A stretch of 64,000 nucleotides of DNA from Pelagihabitans sp963710535 (GTDB lineage: Bacteria > Bacteroidota > Bacteroidia > Flavobacteriales > Flavobacteriaceae), in NCBI GenBank assembly GCA_963710535.1, contig CAVQAW010000003.1:806001-870000 (forward strand). The letters are read 5' to 3'. This document shows positions 18,455 to 27,728 of the stretch, one piece after another. The notes under the pieces are model-generated. The model was not told where the DNA came from. It did not search any database and saw nothing but the letters and a program-made list of their open reading frames with translations. Positions within the stretch are counted from its first letter, which is position 1. Each line of letters begins with the position of its first letter. A program made the position numbers and the translations under genes.

Positions 18455-21400
18455 TTAATTTCCGGTTTCTACCGAAGAGTTGCTTTTTGCTTCCTTGGCC
18501 TTGATGATGGCGAGTTCGCCCTTGGCCTCGGCCACAATTTCTGGGAATTGACCAAAGTTGACCGCCACACTCTCCAAAATATAGGTCGCCTGATAGGCGT
18601 CGCCCAAGGCATAAAAGTTTTTGGCCATGATCACCAGCCCTTTTCCGCCCCACTCCTTATATGCCGCGTAGTCTTTGGCCAATTTTTGGACCGAAGTATT
18701 GGAAGCTTCGTTATTGCCGTCTTTATTCTTGAAATAGGCGTCGTAATAAAGGGCTTCGGCAGCAGTCTCCCCACTGGCGATCTTAAGCACTTCGCTATAG
18801 GCGGCCTTCGCCTTGGCCTCGTCGCCGGTGGCAATGGCTGAGCGTGCGATCATGATATGTGCGTCGCTCCTGATGCGGTTGTCAATGCTCGGAGAGGCCA
18901 GCACCTTGGCCGCATAGGCTAAGGTTTGATCATAATTCTTGCGCTGGTAATAGCCCTTCATCAGGTTCGATTGCGCAAATATCCTGTTCTGCGGTATGTC
19001 GGCTCGGGTTTCCAGTTGTTCCAAGTAGGGGATTGCCGCATTGTAGTCGTTCTGGCCTATAAAAATTTCGCAGACCCTGGTCAAGGCCTGTTCGGCGTAT
19101 TCACTCCCTCCCTTGTCGGCAACATATTTATAATAGGGAAGGGCCTTTTCGTTCTGGCTATTGCCAAAGTAGAGTTGGGCCAAATTAAAATTGGCCTTAA
19201 TGGCATTTGTCCCATTGGGGAATTGCCTGATATAGTTTTCATACCCTTTGATGGCCGCATCTTTCCTGCCCTCCATATTCTGTTTGTCGGCCGATTCGAA
19301 GGTGGCATTGTCCAATTCAATATCACTCACCTCAACAAAATCGAGGTTTTTCACCCAGGCGGCATATTCATCGACCCGGCCCAAATCAACGTAGATCAGC
19401 TTGGCCGTGGCAACCGCCTGTATCGCCTCCTGGCTGTTGGGAAAATCACGGACCACACTTTTGAACTTGGCCAAGGCCTGATCGTTCCTATTCCCGTTAT
19501 AGAAAACAAGACCTTGCCGCATCATGGCCTGGGGCACCAGGGAGCTGCCTTTGAATTCTGAGATCAGCCGGTCATAGGTTTGCAGGCCCTGCTGCTCTTT
19601 CCCGGCAGCTATATAAGTGTTGCCCAATTCATAAAGCGCATCGTCTCTCAAAGTGGATTTGGGATAGGCCGATACAAAACCTTCCAATTCCTGGATTTTG
19701 CTGTCGCGACGGTCTACAAAGCCGTAACTCATGGCCTTTTGATAGGCGGCATAATCCTTTTCAGGTCCTGTCAAAGCCAAGGCCTTGTTGTAGGTTTCAA
19801 TGGCCGGCCAGTACTTGCTGGTCACAAAATAACTGTCGCCCATGCGCAAATAGGCATCGTGCAGTTTTTGGATATCCCCGGTACCGGAATCGGCAAAAGC
19901 ATTAAAAGCGGAAATCGCTTTTGGATAATCCCTCAGTTTAAAATAGGTATACGCCAGATTGTATTCGATTTCCTTGGCTTCGGGAGTTGCCTTTGCTGTC
20001 GGATTTTGCTTGAACAGCAGGAAATCGGCCAAGGCCTGGTCGAATCGATTGAGCAAATATTCCGATTCTCCCTTCCAATAGCTTGCACGGGCCCTAAAAT
20101 TGGCATCTTCGGCATTGTCCAACGATTTTTTAAAGTTTTGGGAGGCCGCTTCATAATCCCCATCGATGAACAGTTCCACCCCACGATAAAAAGCAACCTT
20201 CTGATAGGTGGCTTTACTGGCGTAATTTCGGTTCTTTTCCAATAAGTCAATGGCGCCTTGAAAATTCTTGGAAGTGATATACGAATCGACCAAAAGAGCC
20301 TGCATTTCGGAGGCATATTTATCGTTCGGATACTTTTCGAGGTAGTTGGTGAGCACTTGGGGCACGGGCTCGTAGGCGTTGCCGATTTCATAGCTCAATC
20401 GCGCATAGTTGAGCAAGGCGTCTTTTTGGATATCGTTCGAAAAATCCATTTGCGACGCATTTCGAAAAGCGTTCAGCGACTCTTGCTTCTTATCGAGTTT
20501 TAGATAGCACTCGGCCAGGTGGTAGTAGGCATTTTGGGCCACGCTGTTGGTGCCTCCGATAATTTTATTGAACTGTTGAATGGCATTGGCAAAATCGCCT
20601 TGTTTATAATAACAATAGCCCAACAAATAATAGTCGGTATTGCTCCATTTGCCACTTTTCCCTTTGTATTCCTCCAAATAGGGGATGGCATTGGCATATT
20701 GCTGGAGATTGAAATAGCTCTCCCCGATGATTTTGTTCAATTCCGATTTCTCTGTCCGATCCGATTTGGGTATCTGTTGTTTGGCCAATGATATGGCCTC
20801 TTCAAACTTACCGAGTTTGAAGTTCATATCGGCCTGATAGTAACTCAGCTTTTCCTCCAATAGCTCCGGGTCGGTAATTTGGTCGAACCTTTGGTTTGCA
20901 CCTTCATAATCGTCTTGCTGATAGGCGATATAGCCCAAGTAGTATTTGGCTTGTGATCCATATACAGGGGAATTGCTGACCGTTTCTAGGTAACGTTCGG
21001 CGTCTTTCTGTTTGCCCGAAGAGAACAGGGAATACCCGTAGTTGAAATTGAACTTGTCCATTTCCTTTCGCGAGAGGGCATTCTGGTCTACCTTATTGTA
21101 CCATTTCAGCGCATAGGGGTATTTGCCCGTTTCAAAGTAATACTCCGCTACGTCGGCAAAGGCAGAATTGCGTTTGGTGGAGGTGGGGTATTTTTCCACG
21201 AAGTCTTCCATCAAACGGTCGGCACCCAACTGGTTCAAGCGCACGGCGGCGTTCGCTTCAAAGTAGGCACTGTTGGCCTTGGTCTCCAAGTTATCGGTGG
21301 TGTTCTTCACCCGGCCGAAGATTGTTTGCGCAGCCTGGTACTGTTCGTTGTTGTACAGCGCCAAGGCGTCTTGGTATTCTTTGTCGTCGTGGGTATAAAT

Positions 21401-21475
21401 CTTGGTTTCCTGGGCCAATCCCATGGAAACCATCCCCAGAAAAATGGGGAAAATGGCAGTAAATTTGTTTAACAT
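18455..21475 (-). CDS. large tetratricopeptide-repeat exported protein
   Basis: I place the start at the ATG 21475 because it gives a proper signal peptide (MLNKFTAIFPIFLGMVSMGL, then AQ). An upstream start would add 33 unlikely residues. The mature 985 residues are almost entirely TPR-type helical repeats, such as ALALYNNEQYQAAQTIFGRV, YYLLGYCYYKQGDFANAIQQF and YNLAYTYFKLRDYPKAISAF. The N-terminal part resembles the Tol-Pal-associated YbgF/BamD type of repeat. It is exported and probably works as a scaffold in the periplasm or at the outer membrane, perhaps with the barrel encoded directly downstream. It diverges from ftsE across 257 bases. Confidence 0.88.
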   Translation of the reverse strand: MLNKFTAIFPIFLGMVSMGLAQETKIYTHDDKEYQDALALYNNEQYQAAQTIFGRVKNTTDNLETKANSAYFEANAAVRLNQLGADRLMEDFVEKYPTSTKRNSAFADVAEYYFETGKYPYALKWYNKVDQNALSRKEMDKFNFNYGYSLFSSGKQKDAERYLETVSNSPVYGSQAKYYLGYIAYQQDDYEGANQRFDQITDPELLEEKLSYYQADMNFKLGKFEEAISLAKQQIPKSDRTEKSELNKIIGESYFNLQQYANAIPYLEEYKGKSGKWSNTDYYLLGYCYYKQGDFANAIQQFNKIIGGTNSVAQNAYYHLAECYLKLDKKQESLNAFRNASQMDFSNDIQKDALLNYARLSYEIGNAYEPVPQVLTNYLEKYPNDKYASEMQALLVDSYITSKNFQGAIDLLEKNRNYASKATYQKVAFYRGVELFIDGDYEAASQNFKKSLDNAEDANFRARASYWKGESEYLLNRFDQALADFLLFKQNPTAKATPEAKEIEYNLAYTYFKLRDYPKAISAFNAFADSGTGDIQKLHDAYLRMGDSYFVTSKYWPAIETYNKALALTGPEKDYAAYQKAMSYGFVDRRDSKIQELEGFVSAYPKSTLRDDALYELGNTYIAAGKEQQGLQTYDRLISEFKGSSLVPQAMMRQGLVFYNGNRNDQALAKFKSVVRDFPNSQEAIQAVATAKLIYVDLGRVDEYAAWVKNLDFVEVSDIELDNATFESADKQNMEGRKDAAIKGYENYIRQFPNGTNAIKANFNLAQLYFGNSQNEKALPYYKYVADKGGSEYAEQALTRVCEIFIGQNDYNAAIPYLEQLETRADIPQNRIFAQSNLMKGYYQRKNYDQTLAYAAKVLASPSIDNRIRSDAHIMIARSAIATGDEAKAKAAYSEVLKIASGETAAEALYYDAYFKNKDGNNEASNTSVQKLAKDYAAYKEWGGKGLVIMAKNFYALGDAYQATYILESVAVNFGQFPEIVAEAKGELAIIKAKEAKSNSSVETGN

Positions 21476-21732
21476 AGCGTTCTCTAACCTGTTATCATTG
21501 CATATAACGTTGAAATTTGCACCAAAGTATATCGGAGCCAGATACAAAGGAAAAAGAATTAGGCCATGTGCCATTTGTTATCCGATGTAACTTATTACTT
21601 TTATATCAACAAAAAATAACGGATTTCGCAGTAGGGTTCAAAAAGATTGGACCTTTCGTTCGGCGGAATTGCGGTTGGAAAATTTAACCGTATTGTACGA
21701 AAAAAAGTTTTAAAACAGAACACCCTTTTATT

Positions 21733-22416
21733 ATGTCAGAAACCATATTGGCCTTTAAGGATGCGGCCATATTCCAAAAAGAAAGCCTCGTACTCAAAGG
21801 GGTTAGCGTGGAAATCAAAAAAGGGGAATTCGTGTACCTGATCGGTAAAACGGGAAGCGGGAAGAGCAGTTTCATGAAAACACTTTATGGCGATATCCCC
21901 CTAAAGGAAGGGGATGGAAACATTGTGGATTTTGACCTTAAAAAATTGGAGGAGAAAGAAATTCCCTACCTCCGCAGAAAACTTGGCATTGTTTTTCAAG
22001 ACTTTCAGTTGTTGCCCGACCGGAATGTCAACAATAACCTTTTGTTCGTTTTGCGGGCTACCGGCTGGAACGATCCGGCAAAAATGAATGCCCGGGTCGA
22101 AAACGTGCTCGATAAGGTAGGCATGAAGACCAAGGGTTTCAAATTTCCCCATGAACTCTCCGGGGGGGAACAACAGCGGATCGCCATCGCAAGGGCATTG
22201 CTCAACGACCCTGAACTCATCCTTGCCGACGAGCCTACAGGAAACCTGGACCCCCAAACCAGTGTGGAGGTGATGAAGGTGCTCCAAGACATCAACAAAT
22301 CGGGCAGGACCATTTTAATGGCCACGCACGACTATGCCCTGATCCTCAAATTCCCATCCAAGACCCTGAAATGCGACGGCGGCAAGGTCTTTGAGGTGGT
22401 ACAAAGGGCAGTTTAG
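21733..22416 (+). CDS. ftsE: cell-division ABC ATPase FtsE
   Basis: This 227-residue ATPase has Walker A GKTGSGKSSF, Q-loop QDFQLLPDRNV, signature LSGGEQQRIAIARAL, Walker B LILADEPTGNLD and the H-loop ATHD. The DFQLLPDRNVNNNL region, the short length and the lack of a C-terminal extension fit FtsE rather than LolD or MacB. FtsE with FtsX in the inner membrane controls septal peptidoglycan hydrolases. ftsX is not next to it, which is common in Bacteroidota. The gene stands alone, divergent from the TPR gene, and is followed by a weak hairpin. Confidence 0.85.
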   Translation: MSETILAFKDAAIFQKESLVLKGVSVEIKKGEFVYLIGKTGSGKSSFMKTLYGDIPLKEGDGNIVDFDLKKLEEKEIPYLRRKLGIVFQDFQLLPDRNVNNNLLFVLRATGWNDPAKMNARVENVLDKVGMKTKGFKFPHELSGGEQQRIAIARALLNDPELILADEPTGNLDPQTSVEVMKVLQDINKSGRTILMATHDYALILKFPSKTLKCDGGKVFEVVQRAV

Positions 22417-22456
22417 ATCATCCCGAATCAATTTATTTGTGGGCTGTTATTGGAAC

Positions 22457-22479
22457 TTCCCATCCCCGGACGATGGGAA
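22457..22479 (+). terminator. possible terminator after ftsE
   Basis: The stem TTCCCATC/GATGGGAA with a seven-base loop lies 40 bases after the ftsE stop. The following T-run is interrupted, so the call is weak. Confidence 0.35.
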
Positions 22480-22619
22480 AATCAGCATTTTATTTTATCC
22501 TTTTGAACAGTGTTTTAACAATTCGTGCTTTGTTGAAATGTACAACATTCGGTTAACAAGGTGTCCAAGGGCTTTTGGCACCATAAAAAAATTAACAATA
22601 AAGGAAGAGGCTTATATAA

Positions 22620-22627
22620 TATTTTTG
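22620..22627 (+). promoter_or_regulatory. -7 box before the first serine hydrolase
   Basis: A perfect TATTTTTG (TAnnTTTG) lies 40 bases before the ATG at 22668. No clear -33 TTG is seen at the right spacing. Confidence 0.4.
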
Positions 22628-22667
22628 CCGAAATTATAGTTTATAGGAAATACCGTAGCGCATTTCT

Positions 22668-23585
22668 ATGAAAAGAGCAACCATTTTGTTTTCCATCATG
22701 TTCCTCACCCTCTGTCATCTTATGGGTCAGGATGAATTGCCCATTAAGATTGCCGATGATCAAATCAAGCCTTTGCGATCTTTGGCTGACCAAAATTTAC
22801 AGTTGAAATTCGAGAACGAACTCAACAGGCACGCCCAATGGAAAAAATTGATTGCCCAGAAAAAAATGGCCGTCGGTATCGTTGACCTCAGCGATCCCCA
22901 AAACGTGCGTTTCGCCAATGTGAACGGGAACCATATGATGTATGCCGCAAGCCTTCCCAAAATAGCGATACTTCTTGCCGCGATGGATGCCATTGAAAAA
23001 GGGGAACTGAAAGAAACCAGGGACGTGAAAGCCGATATGCGCCTTATGATCAGCAAATCCGATAACAAGGCCTCGACACGCATGATCGACCGGGTGGGCT
23101 ATGAGAAGATTGAAGCGGTCATGACCGATAGGAAATATGAATTTTACGATGAACATAAAGGCGGCGGCCTATGGGTTGGGAAAAGATATGGTTCTGGTGG
23201 CGATACCAATAGGGAACCATTGAAAAACCTCAGCCATGCTGCCACGGTGAACCAGGTATGCCGTTATTATTATCTGTTGGCCAACGGCAAACTGGTGAAT
23301 GAAAACAGGTCGAAACAAATGTTGGACATCATGGAAAATCCTGAGTTGCACCATAAATTTGTGAACACCCTCGACCAAATTGCCCCTAATGCCCGCCTCT
23401 TCAGAAAATCGGGTTCATGGAGAACCTATCACTCCGATTCCATTCTTGTTTGGGGAAAAGATTCGAGCAGACGATATATCATCGTGGCCTTGATCGACGA
23501 TGCCAATGGCGAACAAATTATCAGGGACTTGGTGAAACCAATGGAAAAGGTTCTAAAAAAGGGCATACCTTTGGCTATCAAATAG
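22668..23585 (+). CDS. class A beta-lactamase-like serine hydrolase, exported
   Basis: This 305-residue protein has a signal peptide (MKRATILFSIMFLTLCHLMG). It shows all three SxxK-hydrolase motifs at normal spacing: SLPK (95-98, nucleophile Ser95 and Lys98), SDN (131-133) and KSG (247-249). The Glu-containing omega-loop motif that true class A beta-lactamases use for deacylation is not evident. A penicillin-binding or peptidoglycan-modifying function is therefore as likely as antibiotic hydrolysis. It is followed after 18 bases by the nucleotide-transporter gene and is probably cotranscribed with it. A second, related hydrolase lies on the other side of the transporter. Confidence 0.88.
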   Translation: MKRATILFSIMFLTLCHLMGQDELPIKIADDQIKPLRSLADQNLQLKFENELNRHAQWKKLIAQKKMAVGIVDLSDPQNVRFANVNGNHMMYAASLPKIAILLAAMDAIEKGELKETRDVKADMRLMISKSDNKASTRMIDRVGYEKIEAVMTDRKYEFYDEHKGGGLWVGKRYGSGGDTNREPLKNLSHAATVNQVCRYYYLLANGKLVNENRSKQMLDIMENPELHHKFVNTLDQIAPNARLFRKSGSWRTYHSDSILVWGKDSSRRYIIVALIDDANGEQIIRDLVKPMEKVLKKGIPLAIK

Positions 23586-23603
23586 CCATCAGTCCTTAAT
23601 CAG

Positions 23604-26423
23604 ATGCTCCGAAAATTAATTACCAAGGTATTCGACGTACGGGAAGGCGAATTCAAGGTTTCATTATGGATGCTCTCCTACATCTTTTTGATCATCGCCG
23701 TCTTGTTGATCATCAAGCCTACCGTAAACGCGCTATTTCTATCTGAACTTGGTGTCGAACAATTGCCTTTCGCTTTTCTTTTGGTGGCGATTACCGCAAT
23801 CATCAGTTCCTGGTTCTATTCCAAGGCCCTCTCCAAATTTGCCCTGAACAAAATAATAGAGGTTACCCTAATCGTGTCCATCAGTATTTTGGTAGGACTG
23901 GGCATCTTGTTGAAATTGAATTATGTAGGGGGCTGGCTGTTGTATTTCTTTTATGTCGGGGTAGCGATTTATGCGGTATTGTCGGCATCCCAATTTTGGG
24001 TATTGGCCAATTTGGTCTATAATGTCAGGGAAGCGAAGCGACTTTTTGGTTTTATCGGTTCCGGCGCCATTTTGGGAGGCATTTTCGGGGGTTACCTGAC
24101 TTCCATCCTGGCCCCGTTGATCGGTACTGAAAACCTGATCTTTTTGGCGGCATTCCTTTTGCTTTTCTGTATCCCTCTTCTGGGCCGCATCTGGAAGACA
24201 AGGGTTCGCAAATTAGGGACCTTTAAAGAGCAAAAAAGAACGCCATCCTCCACCCAAAGGCCCCTTCAACTCATTCGCAGTTCGAAGCACCTCAGCCTGA
24301 TTGCCAGTATCGTGGCGGTGAGCGTGATCGTTGCCAAGTTGGTCGATTACCTGTTCAGCGATTTCGCAGCGGCCTCGATTCCCGATCCAGACGAGCTTAC
24401 CTCCTTTTTCGCATTCTGGTTCTCTACCTTCAACCTGCTTTCGCTGGTGATCCAATTGTTTCTAACCCACCGTATAGTCGGCATTTGGGGCGTAGGTTTC
24501 TCACTGTTGCTGCTTCCTGTAGGCATTTTCGCCGGCACTCTTTTTTTCCTGATTTTGCCCGAACTCTCTGCCGTGGTGGTGATCAAGGCCATGGATGGAA
24601 TACTAAAGCAGTCGGTGCACAAAAGTGCAAGTGAACTTTTGGCCTTGCCCCTTCCCTTCGAATTAAAGAACAGGACCAAATCGTTCATCGATGTGGTCAT
24701 CGACAGTATCGCTACGGGCATGGCCGGCTTTCTATTGATTTTTGTGGTGCAGGGCCTGGAACTTCCCTCTATTTATATCGCCATTCTCATCTTTCTCTTG
24801 GTCGGTTTATGGATATATTTCATTTTCCATGTTCGGATCGCGTACTATCGCACCTTTAGGGACAATTTGGAAATGTTGACCGCACAGGCGGACAAAACCC
24901 CTAAACCCGTGCTCAAAAAAGTGTCGGTGGTTGAAGGCATGCGCACCGTGTTCAGCAGCGGAAGCGAAGAGCAAATATTGTTCATGCTGGGGAAACTGAT
25001 GGAAATCAACGACCCCCGTTTTGAAAGGGATGTGACCAGGTTGTTGGAACATCCTTCGACCAAGGTCCGCACCGCGGCGATTCAGAACCTATACTTCCTG
25101 AATTCCAGTTCTATGATTGCCAACGTAAACGATCTATTGAATACCGATGACGAAGCGCTTACCTTGGCCACCCTGGAATATTTATTGTTGCATGCCAAAA
25201 AAGAAGGCAATCTGGTATATGATCGTTATTTAGATCATCCCAATGCCAACATTTCGGAAGCCTCCCTTTATTGCCTCGCCAGAGAGTCGAAAGACAACGA
25301 TGCCTTAAAAGTTGCTTATGGACTCAAACAACGAATCGCAGTAAAAATCCGTGGTATGAAACAAGGCGATGCATCGACTTCGACCCTGATCAATCTGCTG
25401 AGAACGGTGGGGGCCGCAAACCTTCCCGAATTTTATTACCTCATCTCACAAAACTTCGAACATGAATCGCAAGAGGTGGTAGAAACCGCCATTCAGGCCG
25501 CAGGAATGAGCATGCATGCTTACTTTGTGCCAAACCTCCTCGGGTTCCTTCCCGAAAAAGCGGTTCGAAAAACCGCGACCGAGGCGCTCCAAAACTATGG
25601 TGTGAGCATGGTTTCGGTTTTGACCACTACCGTAAAGGAACGCTTGGCCCCGGTGGAGACGTGCCGGCTGATCCCAATGGTACTCAAGGCCATACCCTCA
25701 CCCGAGGCCATAAGAGGACTCTTTGGTTTGTTGTATGACGGCGATCTAGGGATTCGGCTTGAAAGTATCCGTGCTCTGAGCGATATTCGGAAAAACCATC
25801 CAGAACTGAAATTCAACAGGTATAAGGTGGTCGACTTTATTTATGAGGAATGCAAGTTGCACCATACCATACTGTCGGCATTGCATACCCAAATCATCAT
25901 TTCCTATAGGAATCGAAGCAAATCAAAAAAGGAAATCACGGCCGCTGAAAGGGATGCCAGAACAAGCCTGCTCGAATTGCTGGAGCGACGGTTGGACGCC
26001 GGACTGGAAAGGATCTTTAAACTCCTTGGACTTAGATACCAGCAAAAAGATGTTGAAATCGCCTACGAAGGACTCAGAAGCAACAAGCAGGAAGCGCAGA
26101 CCAATGCCATAGAATTCCTCGATAATTTGCTTACCGGCGACCTCAAACGCACCTTGTTGCCCATCATAGAGGATACTGCACTCGACATTTCTTCCGAGGA
26201 AGTGATCCTTAAAATAAAGGAAAAAGTGCCCACTGAAAAAGAATGCTTCCACTTGCTCTTGGAAGGCAACGACCTCAAATTGAAGTTGGCGGTCCTATAT
26301 TTGATCAAACAACAACGCGATCCCAAGTACATTCCGATGGTCGAAAAATATATGGAAAGCGAAGAGGTGAAGTTGCGATCATTTGCAAAGGATGCCATGA
26401 ACGCACTGCAGGTCGAAAATTAG
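23604..26423 (+). CDS. NTT (Npt1/Npt2)-type nucleotide transporter fused to HEAT repeats
   Basis: This 939-residue protein has about twelve membrane helices in residues 1-430. Features of the ATP/ADP translocase family are EFKVSLWMLSYIFLIIAVLL, PTVNALFLSELG, ASQFWVLANLVYNVREAKRL and GFIGSGAILGGIFGG. From about 440 to the end it is soluble and built of HEAT-like helix pairs, such as DPRFERDVTRLLEHPSTKVR and LKAIPSPEAIRGLFGLLYDG. NTT carriers are best known from intracellular parasites that import host ATP, but NTT-HEAT fusions also occur in free-living Bacteroidota. Substrate and direction here are unknown. Its TAG overlaps the stop of the convergent hydrolase gene in TTAG. Confidence 0.85.
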   Translation: MLRKLITKVFDVREGEFKVSLWMLSYIFLIIAVLLIIKPTVNALFLSELGVEQLPFAFLLVAITAIISSWFYSKALSKFALNKIIEVTLIVSISILVGLGILLKLNYVGGWLLYFFYVGVAIYAVLSASQFWVLANLVYNVREAKRLFGFIGSGAILGGIFGGYLTSILAPLIGTENLIFLAAFLLLFCIPLLGRIWKTRVRKLGTFKEQKRTPSSTQRPLQLIRSSKHLSLIASIVAVSVIVAKLVDYLFSDFAAASIPDPDELTSFFAFWFSTFNLLSLVIQLFLTHRIVGIWGVGFSLLLLPVGIFAGTLFFLILPELSAVVVIKAMDGILKQSVHKSASELLALPLPFELKNRTKSFIDVVIDSIATGMAGFLLIFVVQGLELPSIYIAILIFLLVGLWIYFIFHVRIAYYRTFRDNLEMLTAQADKTPKPVLKKVSVVEGMRTVFSSGSEEQILFMLGKLMEINDPRFERDVTRLLEHPSTKVRTAAIQNLYFLNSSSMIANVNDLLNTDDEALTLATLEYLLLHAKKEGNLVYDRYLDHPNANISEASLYCLARESKDNDALKVAYGLKQRIAVKIRGMKQGDASTSTLINLLRTVGAANLPEFYYLISQNFEHESQEVVETAIQAAGMSMHAYFVPNLLGFLPEKAVRKTATEALQNYGVSMVSVLTTTVKERLAPVETCRLIPMVLKAIPSPEAIRGLFGLLYDGDLGIRLESIRALSDIRKNHPELKFNRYKVVDFIYEECKLHHTILSALHTQIIISYRNRSKSKKEITAAERDARTSLLELLERRLDAGLERIFKLLGLRYQQKDVEIAYEGLRSNKQEAQTNAIEFLDNLLTGDLKRTLLPIIEDTALDISSEEVILKIKEKVPTEKECFHLLLEGNDLKLKLAVLYLIKQQRDPKYIPMVEKYMESEEVKLRSFAKDAMNALQVEN

Positions 26424-27679
26424 CGCTTACGCACCAGTTTATCGATGTTTCCGGCCAGATACATATGGTCGCTCGCCGAATTCTTCCGCAGCACATTGGT
26501 CATCAGCACCACCATATAAGTACAATTGTCGGGGTGTTCCACGATAATGACCGAATTCATGTAGTTGGTAACGTTGCCCATATATTTTCCACAGGCCTCC
26601 CCGTTGCTCCTATCACATTTGTACAAACTTCCCGATTTGAAATAGACGGCCGCGTCTTTTAAGGCGGGGGCCTGCGCATACCTGATCCTGCGATCGGTCA
26701 TGTACATCAGGCGTTTCATTTCCAAACTGCTATTGGTATCGACCACTTTTCCCTGTTCCAACTGTATCAGAAATTTCATCAAGCCCAAGGGCGTGCCGAT
26801 ACTGCCCCCCTTGTCTCCCACATAGGTGTTGGCACCTCTGGTGAAAAAACTGCCCAAACGCCACTCCTCCGGTGTGATGCCCAGATCCCTCAAAGGGAGG
26901 TTGACCACATCATTGCCCAAATCGGTCAACTCTTTTTTTGGGGTGGTTTTAAAATATTCGAGGGCCTGTTCTTCGGTGAGCGTTGGATACTCTTTTCCAA
27001 AAGCGGCCATCAGCAGCACCTCGCGCCAAACAATGCTCGCTGCTCCATTGTTGCTTACCGAGAGCATATGATCTGTCCATTCGTACAGGGTAAAGACATC
27101 GCTGGCGATGACCTGGCGTTTTACCAGGGTATTCTTTTCGATATTGAATATGGGAATGGTATGTTCATCTGTCAGGCCCCAAACCCCCGCCTTCACCGAC
27201 CGGTTGCGCAACAATTCGGTACGGCTTTCCCAGGAGTCGGGATAAATTTTGGCCAATTGTGTAAATAGGCCTGCCAGCACCGCCAACTTGCCCACGCTGC
27301 CCGGTTGGTAACCGGCCGATTCGTTGCGCTCCGCATATCTGACATTGCTGGGATCGGAAATGTCCAAGATGGTCAGGGAATAACTTTTGTCTAGCCCTCG
27401 GAAGAGGCCGTTGATCTCTTTTTGAAAATCAGGATCTACCTCCATGAGTGCGGCGACGCTATCCGTTCTTGAAGTGAGGTTGAGCTTAATTTGATCATAG
27501 GTCTTCATCGCCCCTGGCGGCATGGGCGTGGTACTCTTGATTTCCCCGCTTTGGATCCGCTCCAAACGCAACAAGCGCTTTATTCCGGTATGTTCATACC
27601 CATCGATAGGGTAAACATCCCTGGCAACAAATGCAGTACAGATGATGAACATCAATGGAACAAAAATCAATTTTCGCAT
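26420..27679 (-). CDS. second class A beta-lactamase-like serine hydrolase
   Basis: I place the start at the ATG 27679 (419 residues), which gives a hydrophobic N-terminus (LIFVPLMFIICTAFVA). A longer frame would overlap the upstream gene. It carries the motifs SVGK (128-131), SNN in place of SDN (209-211) and KSG (348-350). An insertion between the first and second motifs makes the protein larger than a beta-lactamase. A true deacylation Glu motif is not evident. It probably acts in the periplasm on a peptidoglycan-like or unknown substrate. It lies 50 bases downstream of the GNAT-nitrilase gene, in the same direction, and converges on the NTT-HEAT gene with a four-base overlap. Confidence 0.83.
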   Translation of the reverse strand: MRKLIFVPLMFIICTAFVARDVYPIDGYEHTGIKRLLRLERIQSGEIKSTTPMPPGAMKTYDQIKLNLTSRTDSVAALMEVDPDFQKEINGLFRGLDKSYSLTILDISDPSNVRYAERNESAGYQPGSVGKLAVLAGLFTQLAKIYPDSWESRTELLRNRSVKAGVWGLTDEHTIPIFNIEKNTLVKRQVIASDVFTLYEWTDHMLSVSNNGAASIVWREVLLMAAFGKEYPTLTEEQALEYFKTTPKKELTDLGNDVVNLPLRDLGITPEEWRLGSFFTRGANTYVGDKGGSIGTPLGLMKFLIQLEQGKVVDTNSSLEMKRLMYMTDRRIRYAQAPALKDAAVYFKSGSLYKCDRSNGEACGKYMGNVTNYMNSVIIVEHPDNCTYMVVLMTNVLRKNSASDHMYLAGNIDKLVRKR

Positions 27680-27728
27680 AAGTCCGGTTGCTTTAAGCGT
27701 TTTCAAATGATAACCCCTACTAAAAAAA

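Noticed and set aside
21476..21574. Longer N-terminus for the large TPR protein
   Set aside because: The extra 33 residues have no signal-like pattern, while the ATG at 21475 starts a classical signal peptide.
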